Part shown: piece after piece, positions 8,418 to 17,116 of the stretch
Layout: each line of letters starts with the position of its first letter
How positions within the stretch are numbered: the first letter of the stretch is position 1
Assembly: GCA_040216765.1 (NCBI GenBank)
Contig: JAVJON010000008.1
Location: 147,932-211,931 of the forward strand
Reading direction: 5' to 3'
Origin: Marinibaculum sp040216765
Lineage (GTDB): Bacteria > Pseudomonadota > Alphaproteobacteria > Ferrovibrionales > Ferrovibrionaceae
DNA: 64,000 nt
The notes under the pieces: model-generated
The model's input: the letters and a program-made list of their open reading frames with translations, nothing else
Databases searched by the model: none
What the model was told of the DNA's origin: nothing
Translations under genes and position numbers: made by a program

Positions 8418-8665
8418 CGCTCGCCGGCATCGATCATCGTGTCCAGTTCCACCAGCATGTCATCGAGCGCCACCGTTCCGTCGCGCGCGGCTTCCTTGGT
8501 CACCGAGTCCAACATGGCGGTGAAGGCGCGCCGCCGCTCCTCGTTGTCCTGGAGCAACCGCAATCCGGCGCGGACCACTTCGCTGACATTGTTGAAGCGG
8601 CCGTCCTCGACGCAGGATCGCGCAAACCGCTCAAGGTCGGCTGTCAGGTGAACGTTCGTTGCCAT
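8414..8665 (-). CDS. parD: ParD-family antitoxin
   Basis: 83 aa. MATNVHLTADLERFARSCVEDGRFNNVSEVVRAGLRLL is a ribbon-helix-helix ParD/CC2985-type DNA-binding domain; the acidic C-terminal half should wrap the toxin. The start at 8665 is chosen over an in-frame upstream ATG at 8692, because the longer version would translate the operator palindrome and ParD proteins begin with this motif. It neutralises the ParE toxin encoded immediately downstream and probably represses the pair. Confidence 0.85.
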   Translation of the reverse strand: MATNVHLTADLERFARSCVEDGRFNNVSEVVRAGLRLLQDNEERRRAFTAMLDSVTKEAARDGTVALDDMLVELDTMIDAGER

Positions 8666-8674
8666 GCTAGAGCC

Positions 8675-8693
8675 TATGTCAAGGTTTGACATA
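8675..8693. promoter_or_regulatory. Operator palindrome of the ParDE operon
   Basis: TATGTCAA-GGT-TTGACATA is a perfect inverted repeat with 8-bp arms, 9 bp upstream of the antitoxin ATG. It is much more AT-rich than its surroundings and contains TTGACA-like halves. A ribbon-helix-helix antitoxin dimer pair would be expected to bind here and repress its own operon. Confidence 0.7.
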
Positions 8694-8876
8694 ATCGGTG
8701 GATCTCAGACGGACTTCGCAAGGGCGATCGGCACGATCGCCTGTAATCATTGGCAGTCCATTCAATGATCGCGGCCCGGCGGCCGATAGCGGGCCGCATG
8801 ACGGTTCTCCTATCGACAAGGCATCGGTAAGAAAATGGTCGTAGGCCTGCGGGATGCCAAGGCACGCCCCAGCTTG

Positions 8877-9632
8877 TCAGTACTTTGCCATCAGGTTCTC
8901 GACGGCGGCGTCGGCCAGCTCCGGCACGGTCAGGGCCAGCTGCCGGGCCTGTTCGGTGTCGCCGACGGCGCAGGCGGCCTCGATCCCTTCCAGGCAGCGC
9001 GCCAGGTAGCGGGCGCCGAAGGAGTAGGAGGCGCTTTTCAAGGCATGGGCTTGGCGCTCCAGGCCGTCCCAGTCCTCCGCCGCCAGCGCTTCGGCGATCT
9101 TCGGGGCGCGGCTGCGGACCTCCGCCACGAAGGTGCCGACCAGGCTGGGGAGGATCTCCGGATCGGTCTGCTCGGCCAGCAGGCTCAGCGCGAAATCGTC
9201 GATCGGGCTGGCGGCCGCGGCCGCATCGGCTTCCGGATCGCCGGAGGAGGGGCGGCGGCGCACCCACCGGCGCACCATGGCCAGGAGGTCCTTGGGCGGC
9301 ACCGGCTTGGTCAGGTAGTCGTCCATGCCGGCGGCCAGGCAGCGCTCCCGATCGCCCGGCATGGCATGGGCGGTGACCGCCAGGACCGGCACGCAGCCGC
9401 GTGGCGGCGGCAGGGCGCGGATCTGCCGCGCCGTGTTGAGGCCGTTGAGGCCGGGCATCGAGATGTCGAGCAGCACCAGGTCGAATTCCTGCGCCGCCAG
9501 CGCTGCCACGACCGTATTGCCGTCGACAGCGAGTTCGACCTCATAGCCTTCCTTGCGCAGCATGGCCGCGGTCACGGTGCGGTAGGTCTCGTTGTCGTCG
9601 CCGACCAGGATACGCGGTGTCAGGGACTGCAT
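8877..9632 (-). CDS. Receiver-Hpt two-domain signalling protein
   Basis: 251 aa. Residues 5-123 are a response-regulator receiver domain with the acidic pair D12/D13, phospho-acceptor D56 in LLDISMPGLNG and K109 in YLTKPV. Residues 145-250 are a histidine phosphotransfer (Hpt) domain with the active histidine at H196 in HALKSAS. There is no output or kinase domain. Receiver-plus-Hpt modules are usually the tail of a hybrid kinase, here free-standing, so it probably relays phosphate from an unlinked hybrid kinase to a final regulator. It lies 20 bp downstream of the HCCA isomerase gene on the same strand. Confidence 0.85.
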   Translation of the reverse strand: MQSLTPRILVGDDNETYRTVTAAMLRKEGYEVELAVDGNTVVAALAAQEFDLVLLDISMPGLNGLNTARQIRALPPPRGCVPVLAVTAHAMPGDRERCLAAGMDDYLTKPVPPKDLLAMVRRWVRRRPSSGDPEADAAAAASPIDDFALSLLAEQTDPEILPSLVGTFVAEVRSRAPKIAEALAAEDWDGLERQAHALKSASYSFGARYLARCLEGIEAACAVGDTEQARQLALTVPELADAAVENLMAKY

Positions 9633-9652
9633 CTCGTTCGCTCCGCTGCCGG

Positions 9653-10264
9653 TCAGGCAGGATTCCGCCGTTCCAGGGCGCGGTCGAGGAAGTCGACCCG
9701 GTCCTGGCCCCAGAACAGCTCCTCGCCCAGCCGGTAGGTCGGCGCGCCGAACACGCCGGCTCCGATCGCGGCCCGGCTTTCCTGCTCGTACAACGCGGCG
9801 ATCTCCGGCGAACCCGCCTTCTCCAGCAGGGCCGCGCCGTCATGGCCGTGCTGGTTGGCGCGACCGGCAAGCGCCGACAGAGAGGCCAGGTTGCCGTCCT
9901 CCAGCCAGAGCAGGGCGTGGAACGACTGCGCCAGGTCGAGCACGGCCTCGGCATCGGCGCCGTCCCGATGCAGCGCCAGCAGCGCCTTGTTCGCCAGCGC
10001 GTCGCTCACCGGGAACTGCGCCGGCTGGATGACCAGGGGCAGGTCGCGGAAGGCGCTCCAGCGCTTCAGCTCCATCAGCCGATAGGCCTGCCGCTCGGGC
10101 GCCCGCTTGGGCAGGGGCAGGCCGCCCGTGGCCGGGAAGATCGTGCCGTAGTCGACCGGGTGGGGAACGATCGCCGCATCGTGCTTCTTTGCGGTGTCCC
10201 GCAGCGGCCCCAGGCCCAGGAAGCTCCAGGGCGAGGCACAGGTGAAGTAGTAGTCGATCTGCAT
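9653..10264 (-). CDS. 2-Hydroxychromene-2-carboxylate isomerase (DsbA-like, kappa-GST type)
   Basis: 203 aa. Thioredoxin-fold protein of the HCCA isomerase family: IDYYFTCASPWSFLGLGPL at the N-terminus carries the serine that contacts glutathione, and GVFGAPTYRLGEELFWGQDRVDFLDRAL closes the family. These glutathione-dependent enzymes isomerise 2-hydroxychromene-2-carboxylate in naphthalene breakdown; many chromosomal copies have other unknown substrates. A second homologue lies at 42530-43135. Confidence 0.85.
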   Translation of the reverse strand: MQIDYYFTCASPWSFLGLGPLRDTAKKHDAAIVPHPVDYGTIFPATGGLPLPKRAPERQAYRLMELKRWSAFRDLPLVIQPAQFPVSDALANKALLALHRDGADAEAVLDLAQSFHALLWLEDGNLASLSALAGRANQHGHDGAALLEKAGSPEIAALYEQESRAAIGAGVFGAPTYRLGEELFWGQDRVDFLDRALERRNPA

Positions 10265-10353
10265 GTTTCCCCTCCGCAGCGCCGGCCTTGCCGGGCATCA
10301 TAGCGGCTCCGGCCGGACCTGTCCGTTGCAGCGCCGCCGCGGCAGACCCGCGT

Positions 10354-11712
10354 TCACAGCCGGATCAGACCTTTCAGCCGCCGGAAGGTCGCAAGCGCAT
10401 AGGAATCGGTCATCCCGGAAATATAGTCGGTCACCCGCAGCAGGCCCTCGTAGCGCCCGACCGCGCCACGGTCGGGCATCTCCGGCAGCAGGTGCAGCAG
10501 CGCCTCGGAGCGTGGCGACAGCCGCTCGCCCCGCTCGGTCTGCACCATCGCCTCGGTGGTGGCGGCCAGCAGGGCTTCCAGGATCTCCGCGCCGCCGATC
10601 TCCACTTCGTAGCGCTCGCGGGTCTGGAAGATGCGCTCCCGGGTCAACCGCTCGATCTCCCGCAGGACCGGGGCGCGGGGGCCCAGCGAGACCAGGTCGT
10701 CGCGGAAGCCGCCCGCCAGGATCGCGGCCTCGTTGTCCAGGAAACCCACGGTGGCATCCTCGATCAGCTGGCCGATCGCCTTCGCCCGCAGATAGGCGAG
10801 CCGCTGGGACGGCTCGTCGATCTCCCGGTAGCGCGGCGGAAAGCCGCCGACCAGCGGCTGCAGCAGTTCCTCTGCCGTGGCAAAGGGGATCCGCCCCAGC
10901 TTGTAGCCATCCTCCAGGTCGACCACCCGGTAGCAGATATCGTCGGCGGCCTCCAGCAGGTAGGCCAGCGGGTGGCGGCCCCAGCCGCCGCCGGGGCGCG
11001 GCGGCAGACCGACCTCGGCAGCGACCTCGGCGAAATTGCCGCGGTCGATGGCGAAGAAGCCGTGTTTCTTCTGGGCGCAGTCGCCGGGATCGGCGGGCAC
11101 GCCGTCGGCCAGCACGGCGGGGCGCGGATATTTCATGAAGCTGGCCAGGGTGGCGCAGGTCAGGCGCAGGCCGCCGGCATCCTTCCAGTTCTGCAGGCGG
11201 GTCAGCACGCGGAAGCCCTGGGCATTGCCCTCGAACGCCTCGAAATCCCTCGCCTCGGCCTCCGACAGCGGCTCCAGCAGCGCCGCGCCTGCCCCGCGCG
11301 AGAACCAGTGCTGCATCGTCGCCTCGCCGAAATGCCCGAATGGCGGGTTGCCGATGTCGTGCGCCAGGCAGGCGGCCGAGACGATATGGCCGAACTCGGC
11401 CGCCGAGATCTGGCCGGTCCCGTCCCGGTCGTGCTGGCGGACGGGGCGGCGCTGCAGCACCGTCTCGCCCACCGCCGCGCCCAGCGAGCGCCCGACCGAG
11501 GAGACCTCCATGGAATGGGTCAGCCGGGTGCGGACATAGTCGGTCTCGGGCAGGGAATGCACCTGGGTCTTGTCCTGCAGGCGGCGGAAGGCGGAGGAAA
11601 ACACCACCCGGTCCCAGTCCTTCTGGAACGGGTTGCGCGCGGCGGTGATCGGCTCGCTGCTGGCGGGGTGGGTCAGCCGGCGCGGCGACAGCAGCCTGGA
11701 CCAGTCCATCAT
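10354..11712 (-). CDS. dgt: dGTP triphosphohydrolase-like HD-domain protein
   Basis: 452 aa, full length for the family. Metal-binding HD motifs: RLTHSMEVSSVGRSLG, CLAHDIGNPPFGHFGE and YLLEAADDICYRVVDLEDG. RNPFQKDWDRVVFSSAFRRLQDKTQV is the conserved N-terminal signature. The enzyme hydrolyses dGTP (or other dNTPs) to the nucleoside and tripolyphosphate, lowering dNTP pools. Two ATG codons in a row (11710-11712 and 11707-11709) could be used. It is 47 bp downstream of the gamma-glutamylcyclotransferase-like gene on the same strand. Confidence 0.92.
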   Translation of the reverse strand: MMDWSRLLSPRRLTHPASSEPITAARNPFQKDWDRVVFSSAFRRLQDKTQVHSLPETDYVRTRLTHSMEVSSVGRSLGAAVGETVLQRRPVRQHDRDGTGQISAAEFGHIVSAACLAHDIGNPPFGHFGEATMQHWFSRGAGAALLEPLSEAEARDFEAFEGNAQGFRVLTRLQNWKDAGGLRLTCATLASFMKYPRPAVLADGVPADPGDCAQKKHGFFAIDRGNFAEVAAEVGLPPRPGGGWGRHPLAYLLEAADDICYRVVDLEDGYKLGRIPFATAEELLQPLVGGFPPRYREIDEPSQRLAYLRAKAIGQLIEDATVGFLDNEAAILAGGFRDDLVSLGPRAPVLREIERLTRERIFQTRERYEVEIGGAEILEALLAATTEAMVQTERGERLSPRSEALLHLLPEMPDRGAVGRYEGLLRVTDYISGMTDSYALATFRRLKGLIRL

Positions 11713-11759
11713 CGGGCGATCCCCGTCACCGCGATTTCCCCATCACCGCGATTTCCGTG

Positions 11760-12209
11760 TCATCGCAGGGCGCCGGCCGGCAGCAGGGCGTCGAGCTCGG
11801 CCAGGTAGTCTTCGGGAAAGCCATGGCTTCGCGCGGCGGCGCGGACCCGGTCGAAATAGGGCTGCCGCGGCGGTCCCGGATGGGCATCGCTGGCGATATA
11901 GACCAGGGCGCGGCGGGGACGCTCGCCGCCGGGCAGGACGGCCAGGACCGGCCGGTCCCGCTTGACGTAATGGCCGGCGGCGATTCCCTCGAAGCCGTCC
12001 AGCGCCGCCTCGCAGGGCCCGGTCAGGGTCCAGAGCAGGCCGTGCACCACGGCGCCCGCGCCCGGGATCACGGTGGAGACCCCGCGCCTGTTCAGGCCGA
12101 AGCGGTGCCCGTCCAGGCGTGCGGGACAGATCAGCCGGGCGGCCGGGCAGCGTTCGGCCATGGCGGCCAGGTCCATGTTCATGCCATAGGCGAAATACAG
12201 TCGGTTCAT
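11760..12209 (-). CDS. Gamma-glutamylcyclotransferase family protein
   Basis: 149 aa. The N-terminal YFAYGMNMD is the YGS-type loop of the gamma-glutamylcyclotransferase fold, and LDGFEGIAAGHYVKRDRPV carries the expected glutamate region. The family releases 5-oxoproline from gamma-glutamyl peptides such as glutathione fragments; AIG2-like members have unclear roles. Two adjacent ATG codons exist (12212 and 12209); AGGAC is spaced best for the second. The same frame stays open far upstream, but that is antisense to the acyl-CoA dehydrogenase gene and has no separate support. Confidence 0.8.
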   Translation of the reverse strand: MNRLYFAYGMNMDLAAMAERCPAARLICPARLDGHRFGLNRRGVSTVIPGAGAVVHGLLWTLTGPCEAALDGFEGIAAGHYVKRDRPVLAVLPGGERPRRALVYIASDAHPGPPRQPYFDRVRAAARSHGFPEDYLAELDALLPAGALR

Positions 12210-12374
12210 CATGTCCTGCCGTCTGCGGCGGGGAGCCGGGATTGCGGCCGCCGGGCCCGGCTGCGCAGACTCCGCACCTTGGCCCGGCCCGGGGCCGCGC
12301 GGGCGCAGGATAAGACAGATCCGCGGCAATGACAGGCTTGACCGCCTGCCGGGGCGGGGAAGGGGAGGAACGTC

Positions 12375-13556
12375 ATGAGCAAGGGCTGGCCCGACCCGCT
12401 GGCCGCGGCCCGTGCCTGCGCACCGGCGATCGCGGCGCGGGCGGCGGAGATCGAGGGGGCGCGCCGCCTGCCGGCGGATCTTGCCGCCAGCCTGTCGGCC
12501 GACGGATTGATGCATCTGTTCCTGCCGGCCGATTGCGGTGGGCCGGAGGCAATGCCGGCGCAGGGCCTCGCGGCGATTCGCGAGATCGCGCGGGCGGACG
12601 GCGCCGCGGGCTGGTGCGTGATGATTGCCGCGACCTCGGCGCTGACCGCGGCCTGGCTGCCGGCGGCCGAAGCCAGGGCGATCTTTGCGGCGCCGGACGG
12701 CGGCCTGCCGCCGATCGCGGGCGGCGTCTACGCGCCGCTGGGAGGGGCAAGGCGGGTGGACGGGGGCTACCGGCTGAGCGGCCGCTGGCCCTGGGCCAGC
12801 GGCAGCGCCAATTGCCGATGGCTGCTGGGGGGCGCCCTGGTGCCGCCGCCGGCCGCCGGCGAAGCGGCCCCCGGTGGCGAGGCCCGGCCGGAGATGCGGC
12901 TGTTCCTGTTCCCGGCGGCCGAGGCGGTGCTGCACGACACCTGGCACGTCGCGGGCCTGTGCGGCACCGGCTCCGGCGACATGGAGGTGGCCGACATCCT
13001 GGTGCCTGCCGCGCGCAGCCTGTCGCTGGCCGGGGGCCGGCCGCGGCTGGACGCGCCGCTCTATGCCTTTCCGATCTTCGGCCTGCTGGCGCTTGGTGTC
13101 GCATCGGTGGCCCTGGGCATCGCCCGTGGCGCGCTGGACGACCTGACCGGACTGGCCAGGGCGAAACGGCCGCAAGGGGCGCGGCGCACCCTTGCCGGGC
13201 GCCCGCATGTCCAGGCGGAGGTGGCGGCCTGCGAGGCGGCATGGCGGGCGGCCCTGGCCTTCGTCGACTCCGCGGTGGCGGAGGCCTGCGACGGCGCCGT
13301 CAGTGGCGCGGGCCTGACCCTGTCGCACCGTGCCGCGCTGCGGCTGGCGGCAAGCCATGCCACCGGCGTGGCGGCCGATGTGACGGGCCGGATGTACCGC
13401 CTGGCCGGCGGCAGCGCGGTGTTCTCCAGTCACCCGCTGCAACGCCGGCTGCGCGACGTGAACATGGCGACCCAGCACGCGATGGTGGCGCAGCCGGTGC
13501 TGGAGGTGGCCGGCCGCGTCCTGCTGGAGCAGGAGGTCGATGCTGCGGAACTCTAG
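12375..13556 (+). CDS. Acyl-CoA dehydrogenase-like flavoprotein (type-2 C-terminal domain)
   Basis: 393 aa. The order of domains is that of acyl-CoA dehydrogenase fold proteins: N-terminal helices (LPADLAASLSADGLMHLFLPADCGG), beta domain with flavin contacts (GYRLSGRWPWASGSANCRW, GTGSGDMEVADILVPA) and the type-2 C-terminal helices. This subgroup includes FMN/FAD monooxygenases such as HsaA and DszC as well as dehydrogenases. The fatty-acyl dehydrogenase catalytic glutamate motif is not evident, so a monooxygenase-like role is quite possible. Its end overlaps the start of the MFS transporter gene by 17 bp, so both are coupled. Confidence 0.8.
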   Translation: MSKGWPDPLAAARACAPAIAARAAEIEGARRLPADLAASLSADGLMHLFLPADCGGPEAMPAQGLAAIREIARADGAAGWCVMIAATSALTAAWLPAAEARAIFAAPDGGLPPIAGGVYAPLGGARRVDGGYRLSGRWPWASGSANCRWLLGGALVPPPAAGEAAPGGEARPEMRLFLFPAAEAVLHDTWHVAGLCGTGSGDMEVADILVPAARSLSLAGGRPRLDAPLYAFPIFGLLALGVASVALGIARGALDDLTGLARAKRPQGARRTLAGRPHVQAEVAACEAAWRAALAFVDSAVAEACDGAVSGAGLTLSHRAALRLAASHATGVAADVTGRMYRLAGGSAVFSSHPLQRRLRDVNMATQHAMVAQPVLEVAGRVLLEQEVDAAEL

Positions 13557-14784
13557 CGGCGCCCGGCCCGCCGGCCCTGCCCCGGCCGGCATTGCCCTGC
13601 GGCTGGGCGCCTTCTATGGCGCGGTCTTCGCCTTCATCGGGGTGCAACTGCCGTTCTGGCCGGTCTGGCTGAAGGGGCAGGGGCTGGACCCTGCCGCGCT
13701 GGGGCTGGTGCTCTCCGCCCCGGTCTGGCTGCGGCTGTTCATGCCGCTGGTCGCGCCCTGGGTCGACCGCAGCGGCCTGCGCCGCCAGGCGATCGTTGCC
13801 GGCATGTGGCTGTCGGTGGCCGCCCTGGCCACGTTCGGGCTGGTCTCCGGCTTCTGGCCGCTGCTGCTGGTCTCGATCTGGCTCGGCCTGGCCTTCGGGC
13901 CGCTGGTGCCGCTGGCCGACAACCTGACCATGCTGCATGTCTATGCCTGGAACCTCGACTATGGCCGCATCCGGCTCTGGGGGTCGGTGACCTTCATCCT
14001 GGCGAACCTGGCCGCGGGCGCCCTGCTGGGGGATTTCGCGGTCGACGTGATCCTCTACCTGCTGCTGGCCCTGGCGGTGATCGGCGGGCTGATCGCCCTG
14101 GCGCTGCCGGCCGCGCCCGGCGCACCGGCAGCGGAGGCTGCTGCGGCGGTGCCAAAGCCCGGAGCCCCAAGGCCCGATGTCACAGCATCGCGCCCGCTGC
14201 ACGGCCTGCTGCGGCAACCGCTGTTCCTGCTGTTCATGGCGGCCGGCGCACTGGGCGTGGCGAGCCATGCCATGCTCTATGCCTTCGGCAGCCTGCACTG
14301 GCAGGCGGCGGGCATCCCGGACGCGCTGATCGGCCTGCTCTGGGCCGTCGGTGTGGTGGCCGAGATCGGGCTGTTCGCGGTGTCCAACCGGGCGGTCCGG
14401 CTGTTCGGCCCGGTCGGCCTGCTGGCGCTGGGCGCCGGGGCCGGGGTGCTGCGCTGGTGCGCGATCGCCTTCACCACGGACCTGGCCCTGCTGCTCCTGC
14501 TGCAGCTGCTGCACGGCCTGACCTTCGGCGCGGCGCATCTGGGGGCGATGCATTTCATCGCGCGTCATGTCGCGCGGCCCTGGTCGGCCACGGCGCAGGT
14601 TCTCTATTCCGCGGCCTCCGGCGGCATCGGCCTGGGCCTGGGCCTGCTGGCGGCGGGGCAGCTCTACGAGCGGTTCGGTTTCCAGGCGATGCTGGTCATG
14701 GCGGCGCTGTCGGCCCTGGCGCTGGCCGGTTCCGCCTGGCTGGCCCTGCGCTGGCGGGGCCGCGTGCTGGGGATTGCGGGCTGA
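13540..14784 (+). CDS. MFS transporter, PPP/HcaT-like
   Basis: 414 aa with about 12 hydrophobic segments. IALRLGAFYGAVFAFIGVQLPFWPVWL at the N-terminus and the RIRLWGSVTFILANLAAGALLGD motif match the phenylpropionate permease (HcaT) branch of the major facilitator superfamily, inner-membrane proton symporters of small aromatic acids. The substrate is inferred only from the family. The start overlaps the upstream flavoprotein gene, suggesting that uptake and oxidation of the same compound are coupled. Confidence 0.85.
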   Translation: MLRNSSGARPAGPAPAGIALRLGAFYGAVFAFIGVQLPFWPVWLKGQGLDPAALGLVLSAPVWLRLFMPLVAPWVDRSGLRRQAIVAGMWLSVAALATFGLVSGFWPLLLVSIWLGLAFGPLVPLADNLTMLHVYAWNLDYGRIRLWGSVTFILANLAAGALLGDFAVDVILYLLLALAVIGGLIALALPAAPGAPAAEAAAAVPKPGAPRPDVTASRPLHGLLRQPLFLLFMAAGALGVASHAMLYAFGSLHWQAAGIPDALIGLLWAVGVVAEIGLFAVSNRAVRLFGPVGLLALGAGAGVLRWCAIAFTTDLALLLLLQLLHGLTFGAAHLGAMHFIARHVARPWSATAQVLYSAASGGIGLGLGLLAAGQLYERFGFQAMLVMAALSALALAGSAWLALRWRGRVLGIAG

Positions 14785-14794
14785 GCGCCGCCCT

Positions 14795-15364
14795 TCAGTC
14801 CTTGGCGCGTTCCATGTAGGTGGCATCGGCGGTGTAGACGACGATGCGGGTGCCCACGCCGATATGCGGCGGCACCATCACGCGGATGCCGTTCTCGCAG
14901 GTCGACGGCTTGTAGGACGAGGAGGCGGTCTGCCCCTTCACCACGGGCTCGGTCTCCAGCACCTCAAGGGTGACGGTCTGCGGCAGCTGCACGGCGACCG
15001 CTGCGCCTTCGTACAGCGACATGCGGACCTCCATGCCCTCCTGCAGGAAGGTCTTCGGATCGCCGATGATGTCGCCGTTGACCTGGACCTGCTCGAACGT
15101 CTCGGTATCCATGAAGGTGTACATGTCGCCTTCCTGGAACAGGAACTGGTAGTTCATCTCGTCGATGAAGGCGCGCTCGACCGCTTCCGTGGTACGGAAC
15201 CGCTCGTTGGTCTTGACGCCGTCCTTGACCCCGCGCATTTCCAGCTGCGTCACGGCGGCGCCCTTGCCGGGCTGCACGTTCTGCGCGCGCAGAACGGCGA
15301 ACAGCTTGTCGTTCAGGATGATCACGTTGCCGGCGCGAATCTGGCTCGCGTTCACCTTGGCCAT
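14795..15364 (-). CDS. efp: Elongation factor P
   Basis: 189 aa, three OB-like domains. EF-P enters the ribosomal E site and relieves stalling at polyproline stretches. The tip loop reads VQPGKGAAV with the lysine at residue 34, the position that is beta-lysylated in E. coli, not the arginine of the rhamnosylated type. The C-terminal domain signature VMVPPHIGVGTRIVV is intact. The start MAKVNASQIRAG matches homologues. Divergent to it lies epmA, the lysyl-transferase that modifies K34. Confidence 0.97.
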   Translation of the reverse strand: MAKVNASQIRAGNVIILNDKLFAVLRAQNVQPGKGAAVTQLEMRGVKDGVKTNERFRTTEAVERAFIDEMNYQFLFQEGDMYTFMDTETFEQVQVNGDIIGDPKTFLQEGMEVRMSLYEGAAVAVQLPQTVTLEVLETEPVVKGQTASSSYKPSTCENGIRVMVPPHIGVGTRIVVYTADATYMERAKD

Positions 15365-15579
15365 GGGGGTATGTCCTGCTCTTGTCGGGTGACGCAGGGC
15401 CTGCCGATGCACCTGTCGCCGGGTCTGACCGGGGCAGGGTCGCGCTGGGCTTGCCATGCGGCCGCGCTGCCGCCCTCAGGGGCGCGGAACGCGGCTTGGG
15501 GAAAATCGCGGCGGAACCTAGCAATTCGGCCCGCCGCCGACAAGAAAGCGTCGCGAGGCCGGATGACGGGGATGGAAGA

Positions 15580-16653
15580 ATGGGGGAGCAGGTGAGCCCA
15601 TCGGATGCGGCCGCGCCCTGGTGGCGGCCGGACAGCCATGCCGCCCGCCGGCCCCACCTGTTGCGGCGCGCTGCGGTCATCCGCGCGATCCGCGGCTGGT
15701 TCGAGGCGGCGGGCTTCGTGGAGGTGGAGACCCCGGCGCTGCAGGTCTCGCCCGGCATGGAGCCGCATCTGCAGGCCTTTGCCACCACCCTGCGCGGCCC
15801 CGCTGGCGGGGCGGCGCCGCGCTACCTGCATACCTCCCCGGAATTCGCGATGAAGAAGCTCCTGGTGGCCGGCGAGCCGCGGATCTTCCAGCTTGCCCAT
15901 ACCTTCCGGAATGCGGAGGGGTCGGACCTGCACCACCCGGAATTCACCATGCTGGAATGGTACCGGGCGGAGGTCGACTACACGGCGATCATGCAGGATT
16001 GCGACGACCTGCTGCACCATGTGGCGGCCGCCGCCGAGGTTGCCGCCTGGCGCCATGCCGGGCGGACCTGCGCGGTCGCGCCCTGCGAACGCCTGACGGT
16101 GGCGGAGGGCTTCCGCCGCCATGCCGGGATCGACCTGGAGCCGGTCTGGCCGGACCCTGGCGACCTGTCGCCGGACCCGGCGCCGCTGCGGGCGCTGGCG
16201 CAGGCCGCCGGAATCCGCACAGCCGATGGCGATGGCTGGGACGACCTGTTCTTCCGGATCTTCCTGACCCGGGTCGAGCCGGAACTCGGCCGCCGGCGGC
16301 CGACCGTGCTGCACGATTATCCGGCCCATATGGCGGCCCTGTCGCGGCTGAAGCCGGGGCGGCCGGATCTGGCGGAGCGGTTCGAGCTCTATGTCTGCGG
16401 CGTGGAACTGGCCAATGCCTTCAGCGAGCTGACCGACGCGGCGGCGCAGGAGGCGCGTTTCCGCCACGACCAGGCCGAGAAGCGCCGCATCTATGGCGAC
16501 GAGGTGCCGGTCGACCCGGATTTCCTGGCCGCGCTGCGCCACGGCATGCCGGCGGCAGCCGGCATCGCGCTTGGCGTGGACCGCCTGGCCATGCTGGCCT
16601 CCGGGGCGGACCGCATCGACCAGGTGCTGTGGGCGCCGGTCGCCCCGCCCTGA
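15580..16653 (+). CDS. epmA: EF-P lysine aminoacylase (PoxA/GenX, class II lysyl-tRNA synthetase-like)
   Basis: 357 aa. A class II LysRS catalytic core without the tRNA-binding OB domain. Motif 1 is WFEAAGFVEVETPALQVSPGMEPHL, motif 2 is RIFQLAHTFRNAEGSDLHHPEFTMLEWYR, motif 3 is GIALGVDRLAML; LYVCGVELANAFSEL is also typical. It attaches beta-lysine to K34 of EF-P. The ATG at 15580 is used; a GTG at 15592 behind a GGGGGAG block is an alternative start and would still keep the whole domain. It is divergent from efp (215 bp between starts). The partner EpmB (lysine 2,3-aminomutase) is not in the window. Confidence 0.95.
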   Translation: MGEQVSPSDAAAPWWRPDSHAARRPHLLRRAAVIRAIRGWFEAAGFVEVETPALQVSPGMEPHLQAFATTLRGPAGGAAPRYLHTSPEFAMKKLLVAGEPRIFQLAHTFRNAEGSDLHHPEFTMLEWYRAEVDYTAIMQDCDDLLHHVAAAAEVAAWRHAGRTCAVAPCERLTVAEGFRRHAGIDLEPVWPDPGDLSPDPAPLRALAQAAGIRTADGDGWDDLFFRIFLTRVEPELGRRRPTVLHDYPAHMAALSRLKPGRPDLAERFELYVCGVELANAFSELTDAAAQEARFRHDQAEKRRIYGDEVPVDPDFLAALRHGMPAAAGIALGVDRLAMLASGADRIDQVLWAPVAPP

Positions 16654-16666
16654 TCATCGGGCCGGG

Positions 16667-17005
16667 TCAGAACAGGCCCGGCTGTGCGAAGATCCGGCGG
16701 TCGTCGCGATCCTCGATCTCTATGACCCAGAGGTCCGGATCGCGCTTCCGGGCGCGCGCGATCCGCTCGGCGCACTCCGCTTCGTCCAGGCTGTCCGCGT
16801 CATGGGGGCGCAGCCAGGTCAGCCGGCCTTGCGGGTCGCGGGCCTGCGACCAGAGGCTGAGGCCCCGGTCCCGGCGATCGAGCTTGATCAGGATGCCGCC
16901 CGCGTCGCTGTCGCCGCGATGCAGGACGGCGATCGGGATGGCCTCCCGGTCATGGAGCCGGACCATGGCGTTGACCCAGAGCGCGGTCTTGAGTCTGTAT
17001 TCCAT
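16667..17005 (-). CDS. DUF1491 family protein
   Basis: 112 aa, matching the alphaproteobacterial DUF1491 family: RLKTALWVNAMVRL at the N-terminus, AVLHRGDSDAGGILIKLDR in the middle and RKRDPDLWVIEIEDRD near the end. No function is known for the family. It ends 13 bp from the epmA stop (convergent). The Bax-like gene lies divergently upstream. Confidence 0.8.
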   Translation of the reverse strand: MEYRLKTALWVNAMVRLHDREAIPIAVLHRGDSDAGGILIKLDRRDRGLSLWSQARDPQGRLTWLRPHDADSLDEAECAERIARARKRDPDLWVIEIEDRDDRRIFAQPGLF

Positions 17006-17116
17006 GCCGCGATGCCCATCCCTTGCAGACCAGAGGCGCCGGGCCGGCGCCGCAACCCAATATGTCCGGCAGCGATGATATGCGAAGATGCCGGCGAAGT
17101 GTTAAGGACTTCATCC

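Noticed and set aside
12213..13592. N-terminal extension of the gamma-glutamylcyclotransferase to 610 aa
   Set aside because: It is antisense to the acyl-CoA dehydrogenase-like gene, and the YGS-type loop begins right after the chosen start.
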